Assembly: GCA_019930625.1 (NCBI GenBank)
Contig: CP082844.1
Span: forward strand, 2,480,001 to 2,544,000
Length of the DNA: 64,000 nucleotides
Reading direction: 5' to 3'
Source of the DNA: Nocardia asteroides
Lineage (GTDB): Bacteria; Actinomycetota; Actinomycetes; Mycobacteriales; Mycobacteriaceae
Shown here piece by piece: positions 44,685 through 54,177 of this stretch (positions are counted from its first letter, which is position 1; each line of letters begins with the position of its first letter). A model generated the notes under the pieces. It ran no database searches. It was not told the origin of the DNA and was given only the letters and a program-made list of their open reading frames with translations. Both the position numbers and the translations under genes were made by a program.

Positions 44685-46406
44685 ATGACTGAGCTGATCG
44701 ATTTCTCCGCCGCGCTGATCGAGCCGCAAGCGATCAAGGACGCCGGATACGCGGGCGTCATCGGCTACTTCAGTGATTCCCGTCCGGGCACGAATTTCGG
44801 TGCGAAACCGCTGCGGCGGGAATATTGCGACCGATTGCGCGCCATCGGGCTCGAGATAGTGACCAATTACCAGTACGGCAAGGGTGAGACGTCGGACTGG
44901 AAAGGCGGTTACGAGGCGGGCGTGCACCATGCGCGGATCGCGCTCGATTACCACTTCGCGGCAGGCGGGCCCGGATATCGCCCGCTGTACGCCCCGGTCG
45001 ACGCGAATCCATCGCTGCAGGAATGGAATTCGCTGATCGCACCTTTTCTGCGTGGCTGGGCATCGGTTGTCGGTTTGGAGTGGACCGGCATGTACGGGAA
45101 TGCGCGCTGCATCGAGTGGGCGCTCGAGGACGGCGTCGCCACGTGGTTCTGGCAACACAACTGGTCCGGCGATTCCTCGATCAACGGCGACCATCCGGCC
45201 GCGCACATCCACCAGATCCGCATCGACCGCGACCAGGTCGCAGGTGTCGTGGTGGATGTCGACAAAGTTCTCGCCGACGACTACGGCCAGTGGTCGAAGG
45301 CGGTGCCACCGAATCCGAACACAGGGGGAACAGTGCAGAAGCCGGAGTACGTCGAATTGGACCGAATGGGCAACTCCGCGTCCAGCCGCCACGGTGCGCG
45401 CGTGGAGAACTTCCTGCTGCACACGCAGGAAGGTAACGGGACAGCCGAGAGCCTGGCCAACTACCTCAACAATCCCGCGAACGGGGTGAGCTACCACTAC
45501 ACCGTCCGCGATCGCGTCGTCGTCGACGTGGTCGACACCGATCTGGCCAGCTGGTCGGTGCTGGACGCGAATCCGTTCACGATCAACCTCTGCTTCGCGG
45601 GCAGCCGCGCCGCATGGAGCCGCAGCGACTGGCTGCGCATCCGCGACGACATCCGGATCGCGGCCTGGCTCGCCGTGCAGGACGCGCGCAAGTACGGGTT
45701 CGACACGCATGTCATCGCGCCGCCCTACCAGCGGCGCCAGGGGATCTCCGACCACAAGTACGTCACCGAGTGCCTCGGTATCGGCACGCACACCGACGTG
45801 GGCCCGAATTTCCCCTGGGACGTGTTCGCCGACGACGTTCGCGGCTTCGCCACCGGCGAGCCGGGCGGATCGGAGCCGAACGCGATCAACGATTGCGCCG
45901 CCGCGAATCCGTGGCTGGGCGACCGGATCACGGAAGGGGAGATCGCCACGCCCGACGGCTCAGGGCGCTTCGCCCAGTTCGAGCACGGTTACATCTATTG
46001 GCACCCGGACACCGGCGCGCACGCCATCCCGGAGACGCTGTGGGGAAAGTTCGAGCAGTTGGGCTGGGAGGCAGGGCCGCTCGGCTACCCGATCACCGGC
46101 CGCACCGTCCTGCATGGGCCGGACGGCAGGCCTTGGGGTGAGGTGCAGGGTTTCCAGGGCGGCGCGCTCTACCGGCGGCAATCGAGCGCTGACGTCTACT
46201 GGGTACACGGCGCGATCCGCGACCGCTGGAACCGATCGGGTTACGAGGGCGGTCCGCTGGGCTGGCCGATGAGCGACGAGATCCCCTGGGACACCGGCGC
46301 CTATCAGGATTTCGAGCGCGGTCGGATCTATTGGACTCCGGCCCAGACGCTGGCGACGGTCGCGGTCGGCGGGGTGGACACTCCGCTGCACGACGTGGCG
46401 AGCTGA
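44685..46406 (+). CDS. Modular lysin: DUF1906, amidase and LGFP repeats
   Basis: The protein has 573 aa from ATG 44685, preceded by GGGGGTGCGCG. Residues about 3-205 form a DUF1906 glycoside-hydrolase-like (TIM-barrel) domain starting LIDFSAALIEPQAIKDAGYA; about 225-395 an Amidase_2 N-acetylmuramoyl-L-alanine amidase domain with FLLHTQEGNGTAESLANYLN, SYHYTV and the later His in ISDHKYVTECLGIGTHTDVG; about 410-560 LGFP cell-wall-binding repeats (GPLGYPITGRTVL, GPLGWPMSDE). There is no signal peptide, which is typical of phage endolysins exported by a holin. This architecture occurs in actinophages and in mycolate actinomycetes. No other phage gene is nearby. Confidence 0.85.
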   Translation: MTELIDFSAALIEPQAIKDAGYAGVIGYFSDSRPGTNFGAKPLRREYCDRLRAIGLEIVTNYQYGKGETSDWKGGYEAGVHHARIALDYHFAAGGPGYRPLYAPVDANPSLQEWNSLIAPFLRGWASVVGLEWTGMYGNARCIEWALEDGVATWFWQHNWSGDSSINGDHPAAHIHQIRIDRDQVAGVVVDVDKVLADDYGQWSKAVPPNPNTGGTVQKPEYVELDRMGNSASSRHGARVENFLLHTQEGNGTAESLANYLNNPANGVSYHYTVRDRVVVDVVDTDLASWSVLDANPFTINLCFAGSRAAWSRSDWLRIRDDIRIAAWLAVQDARKYGFDTHVIAPPYQRRQGISDHKYVTECLGIGTHTDVGPNFPWDVFADDVRGFATGEPGGSEPNAINDCAAANPWLGDRITEGEIATPDGSGRFAQFEHGYIYWHPDTGAHAIPETLWGKFEQLGWEAGPLGYPITGRTVLHGPDGRPWGEVQGFQGGALYRRQSSADVYWVHGAIRDRWNRSGYEGGPLGWPMSDEIPWDTGAYQDFERGRIYWTPAQTLATVAVGGVDTPLHDVAS

Positions 46407-46421
46407 CGCGAGCGCCCCGCT

Positions 46422-46847
46422 TCAGTCGGGGACGTTGGCGCCGTGGCCGAGGTCCCGCAGCGCCTGCCTGATCTTCCCTTGGGCCTCGTCCAGGGACTCG
46501 GGGCTCGGGTTCGGGTCGGCGCCGGAGATGTCGAAGTCACCCATCGAGAAGGCCGGGAAGACGTGCACGTGCAGATGCGGCACTTCCAAACCGGCGATCA
46601 GCAGACCGGCGCGCGGCGCGTCCCACGCCGCGCGTACGGCCTGGCCGATCTTCTGGGCGACCGCGGTCAGCCGCGCGAAGGTGTCGGCGTCGACGTCCTG
46701 CCACTGGTCGATCTCCTTGCGCGGCACCACGAGGGTGTGGCCCGGAGTGACCGGAGCGATCGTGAGGAAGCCGACGAACTCGTCGTCCTCCCAGACGAAA
46801 CGGCCCGGGAGCTGACCGGCGATGATCGCGCTGAAGACAGAAGCCAT
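46422..46847 (-). CDS. HIT-family nucleotide-binding protein
   Basis: The 141-aa histidine-triad protein starts at ATG 46847. The conserved front half is [20 protein letters not shown] and [17 protein letters not shown]; the triad is in [17 protein letters not shown] proteins hydrolyse or transfer nucleoside phosphoramidates and related dinucleotides. A HIT gene also lies close to phoPR in M. tuberculosis (Rv0759c), in keeping with the purD and purB synteny further on. Confidence 0.9.
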   Translation of the reverse strand: MASVFSAIIAGQLPGRFVWEDDEFVGFLTIAPVTPGHTLVVPRKEIDQWQDVDADTFARLTAVAQKIGQAVRAAWDAPRAGLLIAGLEVPHLHVHVFPAFSMGDFDISGADPNPSPESLDEAQGKIRQALRDLGHGANVPD

Positions 46848-46897
46848 GTTCGGCAGCGTAACCCGGCCCGTGCGCCGCGGCACCGGACCGGTCCGCG

Positions 46898-47275
46898 CTA
46901 CACCGCGACGAAATGCGACAGGATGCCCTGCACCTCGTAGATGTCCACCTGCCGGTTGAACCGCTTGAGCAGCGGCTCCGCGGTGCCCGCGATCCAGATG
47001 GCCAGCTCCGCGTCCATATCGAAGGTGCCCGCGGTCTCCACCGAGAAATGGGTGATCGCGCGATAGGGCACGCTGTGGTAGCTCACCTTGCGGCCGGTGA
47101 CGCCCTGTTTGTCGATCAGGATCAGGCGGCGGTTCGTGAACAGCATCGCGTCGCGGACCAGCAGGTACGCGGCATAGACCTGTTCGCCGTTGCCGAGGAG
47201 TTTGGCGTACTCCTGTTGCGCCTGTCCCGGATCGATCCGGCCGGCATTGCCCATCAGTCCGTCGATCAGACCCAT
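46898..47275 (-). CDS. PH-domain protein
   Basis: The 125-aa soluble protein starts at ATG 47275 ([10 protein letters not shown]) with GAAGGAA upstream; GTG 47284 is too close to that site. Its core matches bacterial pleckstrin-homology proteins ([49 protein letters not shown]). The function is unknown; such domains are ring-forming scaffolds in other bacteria. It runs on the same strand as the HIT gene and is divergent from purD. Confidence 0.85.
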   Translation of the reverse strand: MGLIDGLMGNAGRIDPGQAQQEYAKLLGNGEQVYAAYLLVRDAMLFTNRRLILIDKQGVTGRKVSYHSVPYRAITHFSVETAGTFDMDAELAIWIAGTAEPLLKRFNRQVDIYEVQGILSHFVAV

Positions 47276-47455
47276 CGTCAGCACTTCCTTCGGTGCTCCA
47301 GTGGCAGCAACGGGTCAGCCCCCCGCGTCTGCCGGATAATGACCCAGCGGTCGGCACGGACGGAGTGCGCCCATATCCGCTGTCCCCATTCATCATCCCC
47401 CGCGCGCGGACCGGCAGCGGCGAAGACGCCGAACGGCTCGTTTAGGCTGTCTGCC

Positions 47456-48727
47456 GTGCGTGTACTCGTCATCGGTTCCGGAGCCCGTGAACATGCCCTC
47501 GTCCTGGCCCTGCGCCGGGACCCCGCGGTGACCGCGCTCTTCGCCGCTCCCGGCAACGCCGGGATCGCCCAGCACGCGCAGGTGCGCCCGGTCGACCCGT
47601 GCGACGCCGAGGACGTGGTCGCGTTGGCCACCGAGGTGGACGCCGACCTGGTCGTGATCGGCCCGGAGGTCCCGCTGGTGCTCGGCGTCGCCGACGCGCT
47701 GCGGGTGGCGGGGTTCCCGTGCTTCGGTCCGTCGGCCGCGGCCGCTCGCATCGAGGGCTCCAAAGCGTTCGCCAAGGACGTGATGTCCGCCGCGGGCGTG
47801 CGCACCGCGCACAGCGAGGTCGTGGACAACCCGGCCGAGCTGGACGACGCGCTCGACCGATTCGGACCCACCTGGGTGGTGAAGGACGACGGACTCGCCG
47901 CGGGCAAGGGCGTGGTTGTGACCGCCGACCGCTCCGCCGCGCGGGACCACGGCGCCGAACTGCTCGAGCAAGGCCACCCGGTACTGCTGGAATCGTTCCT
48001 GGACGGACCGGAAGTCTCCCTGTTCTGCCTGGTCGACGGCGAGACGGTGGTTCCGTTGTTGCCCGCGCAGGACCACAAGCGCGTCGGTGACGGCGACACC
48101 GGGCCCAATACCGGCGGCATGGGCGCGTACACTCCGCTGCCCTGGCTGCCGGAAGAGACCGTCACCGCGATCGTCGAGGACGTGGTGAAACCCGTTGCCG
48201 CCGAACTGGTGCGGCGCGGCTGCGGCTTCTCCGGCCTGCTCTACGCGGGCCTGGCGATCGGCGCGGCGGGTCCCGCCGTGGTCGAATTCAACTGCCGCTT
48301 CGGCGATCCGGAAACGCAGGCGGTGCTCGCGCTGCTGGACAGCCCGCTCGGTGAGCTGCTGTACGCCACCGCCACCGGCTCGCTGGCGCAAGTGGCCCCG
48401 CCGCGCTGGCGCGACGGCTCGGCGATCACCGTGGTGCTCGCCGCGGAGAACTATCCGGGCCGCCCGCGGGTGGGCGACGCCATCTCCGGCGCGGGCGAGG
48501 GCGCCTTCGACGCGCACGCGATGGTCCTGCACGCAGGCACCGCGCAGCGCGAGGACGGGGCGCTGGTCTCCGCGGGCGGGCGGGTGCTGAACGTGGTCGG
48601 CGTCGGCGCCGGCCTCGTCGAGGCGCGTGCGCGCGCCTACGACCGCATCGCCGCCATCAAGCTGCCGGGCAGTCACTACCGCACGGACATCGGCTTGGCC
48701 GCCGTGGAAGACCGCATCAAGGTCTGA
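47456..48727 (+). CDS. purD: Phosphoribosylamine-glycine ligase PurD
   Basis: The 423-aa ATP-grasp enzyme of purine synthesis is read from GTG 47456. Motifs: [20 protein letters not shown]-grasp region [40 protein letters not shown] and [16 protein letters not shown]. It makes GAR from phosphoribosylamine and glycine. No ribosome site is seen and TAGGCT lies a few bases upstream, so the transcript may be leaderless. Confidence 0.96.
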   Translation: MRVLVIGSGAREHALVLALRRDPAVTALFAAPGNAGIAQHAQVRPVDPCDAEDVVALATEVDADLVVIGPEVPLVLGVADALRVAGFPCFGPSAAAARIEGSKAFAKDVMSAAGVRTAHSEVVDNPAELDDALDRFGPTWVVKDDGLAAGKGVVVTADRSAARDHGAELLEQGHPVLLESFLDGPEVSLFCLVDGETVVPLLPAQDHKRVGDGDTGPNTGGMGAYTPLPWLPEETVTAIVEDVVKPVAAELVRRGCGFSGLLYAGLAIGAAGPAVVEFNCRFGDPETQAVLALLDSPLGELLYATATGSLAQVAPPRWRDGSAITVVLAAENYPGRPRVGDAISGAGEGAFDAHAMVLHAGTAQREDGALVSAGGRVLNVVGVGAGLVEARARAYDRIAAIKLPGSHYRTDIGLAAVEDRIKV

Positions 48728-48731
48728 GCGC

Positions 48732-48746
48732 CACCGGGGGCCGGTG
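48732..48746. terminator. Short hairpin between purD and the M23 peptidase
   Basis: CACCGG (48732-48737) pairs with CCGGTG (48741-48746) around GGG. The genes converge here; the stem is short, so confidence is modest. Confidence 0.35.
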
Positions 48747-48767
48747 CCGCCCGCCCGATGCCCGGGT

Positions 48768-49766
48768 TCAGCCGAACGTGAGCCCGCGCAGCGCCAGCCA
48801 TTGCTGCGGGTCCACATGCCGTCCGCCGACGATCACCTCGAAGTGCAGGTGCGGGCCGGTGGAGTCGCCGCGATTGCCCATGCGGGCGATCTGCATCCCC
48901 GCGGGCACCCGTTCGCCGACCGAGACGAAGAAGTCGTACATGTGCCCGTAGACGGTGATGCTGCCGTCGTCGTGGCGGATCCGCACCCACAGGCCGAATC
49001 CGTGCGCCGGTCCCGCGTCGACGACCGTGCCGTCGGCGACCGCGTAGATCGGGGTGCCGATCGGGCCCGCGATGTCGATGCCGTTGTGGAAGGTGCCCCA
49101 GCGGGATCCGAAGCCGGAGGTGAAGACGCCGCGGGCGGGCAGGACGAAGCCGGTGGTGCCCGGCGCGATCGAGCCGGGCTGTACCGGCGCGGCCGCGGTC
49201 ATCCAGGGCTGACGCTCCCCGGCGACGGCGGCAGCCGCCTCGGCCTTGGCCCGTTCGAGTGTCGCGCGCGCCGCGGCCGCGACCACCGCTTGCTCGCGCA
49301 GCCGCTCACCGTTGGCGATCGCGTTCAGCAACCGGGTCGTCGACGGCGGGGTGTTCTGCATCTGGGGTGGAAACGCGACGGCGACGCGCTGGGCGCGATC
49401 CGGAGCCGGAGTGCGATCGGTGACCGTCCCGGCGAAGGACGTGTCGCTCGCGGCGAGCAGCGCGGCCGCGGCGAGCCCGCTCAGCAGCACCTTGTTCCGG
49501 CGCGCCAGCGCGAGCAATTCCTCGCCGGTGGGCTTGCGCCGCCACAGGTCGCGGGGGCCGGGCCTGCGGCTCCACCAGGTTCGCAGGTCGCCGCGGCGCG
49601 CCCACAGGCCGCGCGGATCGATCTTCCCCCCGGCCCCGAACAGCCGCTTTTCCGGAGGTCGCGGCGAGCGCGCGCGCCAGTCGCGCGGGATGACTCCGAC
49701 GCCACCCACTCCGCGCACTCGGTCTAGCTTCTCCCGTCGAGCCTTCTCGAGCATCAAGCAGACCAT
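48768..49766 (-). CDS. M23-family peptidoglycan endopeptidase-like protein
   Basis: The protein has 332 aa from ATG 49766 (a second ATG at 49754 is equally possible). A long basic cytoplasmic N-terminus (about 90 residues) precedes one transmembrane segment (VLLSGLAAAALLAASDTSFA), an Ala/Glu-rich coiled-coil-like region, and a C-terminal LytM/M23 domain: FGSRWGTFHNGIDIAGPIG with the His and Asp zinc ligands and GPHLHFEVIVGG with the HXH pair. All metal ligands are present, so it is probably an active endopeptidase or a cell-wall hydrolase activator. It converges with purD. Confidence 0.88.
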   Translation of the reverse strand: MVCLMLEKARREKLDRVRGVGGVGVIPRDWRARSPRPPEKRLFGAGGKIDPRGLWARRGDLRTWWSRRPGPRDLWRRKPTGEELLALARRNKVLLSGLAAAALLAASDTSFAGTVTDRTPAPDRAQRVAVAFPPQMQNTPPSTTRLLNAIANGERLREQAVVAAAARATLERAKAEAAAAVAGERQPWMTAAAPVQPGSIAPGTTGFVLPARGVFTSGFGSRWGTFHNGIDIAGPIGTPIYAVADGTVVDAGPAHGFGLWVRIRHDDGSITVYGHMYDFFVSVGERVPAGMQIARMGNRGDSTGPHLHFEVIVGGRHVDPQQWLALRGLTFG

Positions 49767-49808
49767 AACCGTGATCGCGAGAGATCCGCGTGCTCTACCG
49801 TCTGTCGA

Positions 49809-50978
49809 GTGTCCAGAGAATCTCGCCGGTCGACCATTCCACCTTTCTACGTGATGGATGTCTGGAAAGCCGCCGCGGAACGCGCCCGGACCCACGGTGA
49901 TGTGCTCGTCCTCGCCGCGGGGCAGCCGTCCACGCCCGCGCCCGCACCGGTCCTGCGCGCGACCGAGCTGGCCATCCAGTCCGAATTGCTGGGATACACA
50001 GAGACTTTCGGCATCCTCGCCATCCGCGAGGCGATCGCCGAACACCACAGGGAGACCTACGGATACCAGGTCGAACCGGACGACGTGGTCGTGACGACCG
50101 GCTCGTCCGGCGCGTTCTCGCTGATCTTCCTCGCCGCCTTCGACCCGGGCGACACCGTCGTGGTCGCGCGTCCCGGTTATCCCGCCTATCGCAACACGCT
50201 CGCGGCGCTGGGCTGCCGGGTACTGGAGCTGGACTGCGGCGCCCAGACCAGATTCCAGCCCACCGTCGCCATGCTCGAGGCCCTGCCGCAGCCGCCTGCC
50301 GGTCTGGTGGTGGCCAGTCCCGCCAATCCCACCGGCACCATGATCGCCCCCGGTGAACTCGCCGCGCTGGCCCGCTGGTGCGAAGAGTGCGGCACCCTGC
50401 TGATCTCCGACGAGATCTACCACGGCATCACCTACGACAGCGCCGGAGCCGACAGCGCGACCTCGTCGGCCTGGGAGACCTCGCGGGAATCGGTGGTGAT
50501 CGGCTCGGTCTCCAAGTACTTCTCCATGACGGGTTGGCGGCTCGGCTGGATGCTGGTGCCGAGCGGGCTGCGCCCCGCGCTACAGCGGCTGGCCTCGAAT
50601 CTGACCGTGTGCCCGCCCGCCATCTCCCAGTACGCGGCGCTGCACGCGTTCGGCGCGGAGGCAAAAGCGGAACTCGACGGGCACGTCCGGCGGTACGCGG
50701 TGAACCGGCGCCTGCTGTTGGACGGGCTGCCGAAACTGGGCATCACCGATCTCGCCCCGGCGGACGGCGCGTTCTACGCCTACGCCGACATCGGTCACCT
50801 CACCGACGACTCCCGTGCGTGGTGCGCCGACGTACTGAACCACACGGGGGTCGCCCTCGCACCGGGGGTGGACTTCGACACCGTCAACGGACACCGCACG
50901 GTTCGCTTCTCGTTCGCCGGAGCCACCGCGGACATCGAGGCGGCACTGCTGCGTCTAGGGCACTATCTAGGTCATTGA
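49809..50978 (+). CDS. PLP-dependent aminotransferase, class I/II
   Basis: The 389-aa fold-type I aminotransferase starts at GTG 49809. Motifs: LAAGQPSTPAPAPV, TTGSSGAFSLIFLAAFDPGD, VASPANPTGTMIAP, the Asp-Tyr region LLISDEIYHGITY and PLP Lys in SVSKYFSMTGWRLGWM. Substrate is not clear from sequence; aromatic or succinyl-diaminopimelate aminotransferases are close relatives. It is divergent from the M23 gene. Confidence 0.9.
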   Translation: MSRESRRSTIPPFYVMDVWKAAAERARTHGDVLVLAAGQPSTPAPAPVLRATELAIQSELLGYTETFGILAIREAIAEHHRETYGYQVEPDDVVVTTGSSGAFSLIFLAAFDPGDTVVVARPGYPAYRNTLAALGCRVLELDCGAQTRFQPTVAMLEALPQPPAGLVVASPANPTGTMIAPGELAALARWCEECGTLLISDEIYHGITYDSAGADSATSSAWETSRESVVIGSVSKYFSMTGWRLGWMLVPSGLRPALQRLASNLTVCPPAISQYAALHAFGAEAKAELDGHVRRYAVNRRLLLDGLPKLGITDLAPADGAFYAYADIGHLTDDSRAWCADVLNHTGVALAPGVDFDTVNGHRTVRFSFAGATADIEAALLRLGHYLGH

Positions 50979-51106
50979 TCGCCCTGTCAGGCAACAACTT
51001 TCCGCAGTTCGGCACCCTGGCCGCGTGTATGCGGTAAAACATCGATGGTTGCTTTTCCTCGCTGATTTCCCCTGGAAGAACTGATGACGACTGGCACGAT
51101 GGCACG

Positions 51107-51808
51107 GTGATCACCGCGACGACCCCGAAAGGCGAACGGCGTCGCCAGGCTTTGATAGCCGCCGCTGCCGAGCTGCTGCTCGAAGGCGGATTCGAGGCGG
51201 TGCGGCATCGCTCGGTTGCGACGCGCGCTGATCTGCCCCTGGCGTCGACCACCTACTACTTCGAATCCCTGGACGACCTGATCGCGCGGGCGGTCGAGTT
51301 CAGCGGCAACGCCGAGCTGGACGCGATGCGCAGGCGGGTCGGCGAGGTCAGCCACCGCCGCCGCGGCGCGGAAGCCACTGTCGACCTGGTGCTCGATCTG
51401 CTGGTGGGAGCCGACGGCGCCGACGAAGGGGCGCGCGGCAGGCTGATCGCCCGCTACGAGCGTTCGGTCGCCTCGGCGCGGCACCCGGAGCTGCGGGAAG
51501 TCCAGCTCCGGCTGCGCGCCCAGCTGGACGAACTGCTGGCCGACGTGCTGCGCCGATCCGACCGGATGGTGCGGCCCGAACAGCTGCGCAGGCTGGTGGC
51601 GGTGGTGGACGGAGCGGTGGTCGCCGCGCTCACCGAGATGGATCCGGAGCCGCGGCGAATGGCGCGCGGCGCGCTGCTGGAAGTGATCGACATCGTCGCG
51701 CCTCCGGCGCGGGCGTCCGCGCCGGAGACAGCGGCGGCCTATGTGACCACCGATGGCCCCGTGCGAGCCACGCCCCAGCAAGTGGATCGTTATCGCGCAC
51801 TAGACTGA
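51107..51808 (+). CDS. TetR-family regulator upstream of purB
   Basis: The 233-aa protein has HTH residues about 12-58 (RQALIAAAAELLLEGGFEAV, then ATRADLPLASTTYYFESLDD) and a long helical ligand domain. Synteny with Rv0775, a TetR-type gene just before purB in M. tuberculosis, supports the call. The ligand and targets are unknown. It ends 71 nt before the purB start. Confidence 0.88.
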   Translation: MITATTPKGERRRQALIAAAAELLLEGGFEAVRHRSVATRADLPLASTTYYFESLDDLIARAVEFSGNAELDAMRRRVGEVSHRRRGAEATVDLVLDLLVGADGADEGARGRLIARYERSVASARHPELREVQLRLRAQLDELLADVLRRSDRMVRPEQLRRLVAVVDGAVVAALTEMDPEPRRMARGALLEVIDIVAPPARASAPETAAAYVTTDGPVRATPQQVDRYRALD

Positions 51809-51815
51809 CTGGACG

Positions 51816-51879
51816 TGAGCGAGCGAACCAGCAATACAGCGCCTGAAGGCACGGAGCCGAGCGTCAGCGAGGCGCGGTC
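51816..51879 (+). repeat. Low-complexity AGCGAGCG-type leader before purB
   Basis: GTGAGCGAGCGAACC at the left and GAGCCGAGCGTCAGCGAGGC at the right are internally repetitive. The stretch separates tetR from purB and includes no better ribosome site than GAGG. Whether it is a dispersed genome repeat needs a genome search. Confidence 0.3.
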
Positions 51880-53301
51880 GTGAGCCTGGTCCCCAACGTC
51901 CTCGCCACCCGCTACGCCAGCCCCGAGCTGGTGCACCTGTGGTCGCCGGAATACAAGGTCGTGCTCGAGCGGCGGCTGTGGCTCGAGGTCTTGCGGGCGC
52001 AGGCGGAGCTGGGTGTCGACGTGCCCGAAGGGGTCGTCGCGGACTACGAGCGGGTGCTCGACGAGGTCGACCTCGCCGCCATCGCCGAACGCGAGCGGGT
52101 CACCCGGCACGACGTGAAGGCGCGCATCGAGGAATTCAACGCACTCGCCGGGCACGAGCACGTGCACAAGGGCATGACCAGCCGCGACCTCACCGAGAAC
52201 GTGGAGCAGCTGCAGATCCGGCTCTCGCTCGAGCACGTGCACGCGCACGGCGTCGCGATCGCCGCCCGTCTGGCCGAGCGCGCCGCCGAGTACCAGGCGC
52301 TGGTGATGGCGGGCCGCTCGCACAACGTCGCGGCGCAGGCCACCACGCTCGGCAAGCGGTTCGCCTCCGCCGCCGACGAATTGCTGATCGCGCTGACCAG
52401 GCTGCGCGAGCTGATCGACCGCTACCCGCTGCGCGGGATCAAGGGTCCGATGGGCACCGCGCAGGACATGCTCGACCTGCTCGGCGGCGACCCGGCCAAA
52501 CTGGCCGGGCTCGAGCAGCAGGTGGCCAGGCATCTGGGTTTCGCGACGGTGCTCACCAGCGTCGGCCAGGTCTACCCGCGCTCGCTGGATCACGACGTGC
52601 TCACCGCACTGGTGCAGGTGGGCGCGGGTCCGTCCTCGTTCGCGCACACGATCCGGTTGATGGCCGGGCACGAGCTGGTCACCGAGGGCTTCCAGCCCGG
52701 GCAGGTGGGTAGCTCGGCGATGCCGCACAAGATGAACACCCGCTCCTGCGAGCGGGTCAACGGCTTGCAAGTGGTGCTGCGCGGTTACGCCTCGATGGCG
52801 GCCGAGCTGGCGGGCGCGCAGTGGAACGAGGGCGACGTGTTCTGCTCGGTGGTGCGCCGCGTCGCACTGCCGGACGCGTTCTTCGCCATCGACGGGATGA
52901 TGGAAACGTTCCTCACCGTCTTGGCCGAATTCGGCGCCTACCCGGCCGTGATCGCCCGCGAACTGGACCGCTACCTGCCCTTCCTCGCCACCACCCGCAT
53001 CCTCATGGCCGCCGTCCGGGCCGGCGTCGGCCGCGAGACCGCCCACGAGGTCATCAAGGAGCACGCCGTCGCGGTCGCTTTGGCCATGCGCGAGCAGGGC
53101 CGCGAACCCGACCTCCTGGACCGCCTCGCGGCCGACCCGCGCCTGCCACTGGATCGCCCCGCCCTCGACGCGGCGCTGGCCGACAAGTCCGCGTTCGTCG
53201 GCGCGGCCGAAGCCCAGGTCGCCGACGTCATCGGCCAGGTGCAGAAACTGGTCGATCGATACCCGGACGCAGCGCGGTATTCGCCGTCACCGATCTTGTA
53301 G
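51880..53301 (+). CDS. purB: Adenylosuccinate lyase PurB
   Basis: The 473-aa fumarase/aspartase-superfamily enzyme is read from GTG 51880. Signature segments: VHKGMTSRDLTENVEQLQI, MAGRSHNVAAQATTLGKRFA with the catalytic His, GIKGPMGTAQDMLDLLGGD, and GSSAMPHKMNTRSCERVNGL (fumarate lyase signature with catalytic Ser). It acts twice in purine synthesis, on SAICAR and adenylosuccinate. A long hairpin at 53465 may end the transcript. Confidence 0.96.
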   Translation: MSLVPNVLATRYASPELVHLWSPEYKVVLERRLWLEVLRAQAELGVDVPEGVVADYERVLDEVDLAAIAERERVTRHDVKARIEEFNALAGHEHVHKGMTSRDLTENVEQLQIRLSLEHVHAHGVAIAARLAERAAEYQALVMAGRSHNVAAQATTLGKRFASAADELLIALTRLRELIDRYPLRGIKGPMGTAQDMLDLLGGDPAKLAGLEQQVARHLGFATVLTSVGQVYPRSLDHDVLTALVQVGAGPSSFAHTIRLMAGHELVTEGFQPGQVGSSAMPHKMNTRSCERVNGLQVVLRGYASMAAELAGAQWNEGDVFCSVVRRVALPDAFFAIDGMMETFLTVLAEFGAYPAVIARELDRYLPFLATTRILMAAVRAGVGRETAHEVIKEHAVAVALAMREQGREPDLLDRLAADPRLPLDRPALDAALADKSAFVGAAEAQVADVIGQVQKLVDRYPDAARYSPSPIL

Positions 53302-53464
53302 CGGAACTGAGGCTTCTGCGGCGAAGCGGCTCGTCATTCCGATCAAGGGCTGGCGTTGTCTGAGGGCGCGCGGCGCAGTCCCTATCCATCTACAGCATTT
53401 GTGCGTGGCGAAACCGTGCGTTCAACTGCCATCGCGCGTAACTCAGTGACGTCCGCAGATATCG

Positions 53465-53512
53465 ACACGGTCGCCGCAACCTCTCCAACGGAGAGTGTTG
53501 CGGCGACCGTGT
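53465..53512. terminator. Very strong 16-bp hairpin after purB
   Basis: ACACGGTCGCCGCAAC (53465-53480) pairs perfectly with GTTGCGGCGACCGTGT (53497-53512), and inside the loop TCTCC (53482-53486) pairs with GGAGA (53490-53494). It lies between purB and genes on the opposite strand, so a bidirectional terminator is likely. There is no T-tract. Confidence 0.65.
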
Positions 53513-53558
53513 GAATCCAAGGGACCGCGGGAGGCGACGGCTTTTGCGTTTCTGGCTT

Positions 53559-53693
53559 CTACTGCATCCGGCGGCGGAGCCGGAGGCTCAAGCGCCACAG
53601 CGAGTTACGCAGCCGCGTCGGCCCCCAAAACTTCACCCGGTGCCACAGACCAGGATCTTGGTACTCCGCGTACCTGCCGTTGAACGTCGGCAT
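53559..53693 (-). CDS. Small basic hypothetical protein, uncertain
   Basis: A 44-codon frame from ATG 53693, starting 6 nt beyond the stop of the secreted-protein gene on the same strand, with GAGAGG 9 nt upstream. The predicted peptide is basic (FWGPTRLRNSLWRLSLRLRR) and could form an amphipathic helix. No family is recognised. It could be real or chance. Confidence 0.35.
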   Translation of the reverse strand: MPTFNGRYAEYQDPGLWHRVKFWGPTRLRNSLWRLSLRLRRRMQ

Positions 53694-53698
53694 TCTGC

Positions 53699-54139
53699 TC
53701 ATCCTCTCGGGCATTCCTTGGACGTGACGGTCCGGGTGTCGCCGACCTCGGTGTAGTCGAACGGAAGTCCTCGCAGCTTGCCATAAACGTGCACCTTGTG
53801 CCTCCACTCACCGGCCTCGCACTCGGCGCTGACGCGAGTCTCGCGGCCCGCACGGGAGGGAATTCCGGAATCGACCTGGAGAGCCCAGCGGGCCCACCGG
53901 CCCCCGCTGAGGTGCTCCAAGCTCAGCTCGAGCGTGTGTGACTCTGGAGGCACGTCACACGTGGCCTTCACATCGGCGTAGATGACTGGATGCAGCAGTG
54001 TCGGCCTACTGAAGACAGTGGTGAAGTCACACGCCTTGGCCTTGATCGGGGTCGGTGCTGCTGCCGCTGGCACAAAGCCAGGGAAGACGACAGCGCCCAT
54101 TATGAGGACGGTTGTGAGTCGAGAAATGGTGTACCGCAT
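53699..54139 (-). CDS. Secreted hypothetical protein with signal peptide
   Basis: The 146-aa protein starts at ATG 54139 with GGGGAG 5 nt upstream. N-terminus MRYTISRLTTVLIMGAVVFP then FVPAAAA is a clear Sec signal with AAA-type cleavage site near residue 28. The mature part has about 115 residues with paired Cys (KACDFTT, KATCDVPPE, SAECEAGE, SKECPRG), so one or two disulfides are likely, and a beta-rich pattern. I do not recognise the domain. Confidence 0.75.
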   Translation of the reverse strand: MRYTISRLTTVLIMGAVVFPGFVPAAAAPTPIKAKACDFTTVFSRPTLLHPVIYADVKATCDVPPESHTLELSLEHLSGGRWARWALQVDSGIPSRAGRETRVSAECEAGEWRHKVHVYGKLRGLPFDYTEVGDTRTVTSKECPRG

Positions 54140-54177
54140 CGAACTCCCCTGTTCAGTTTCCTGGATCGTCTCTCCGC

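Noticed and set aside
43898..46406. A complete prophage or integrative element at tRNA-Thr
   Set aside because: Only a lysin-like gene is present; no integrase, capsid, holin or repeated attachment sequence was found before purD.
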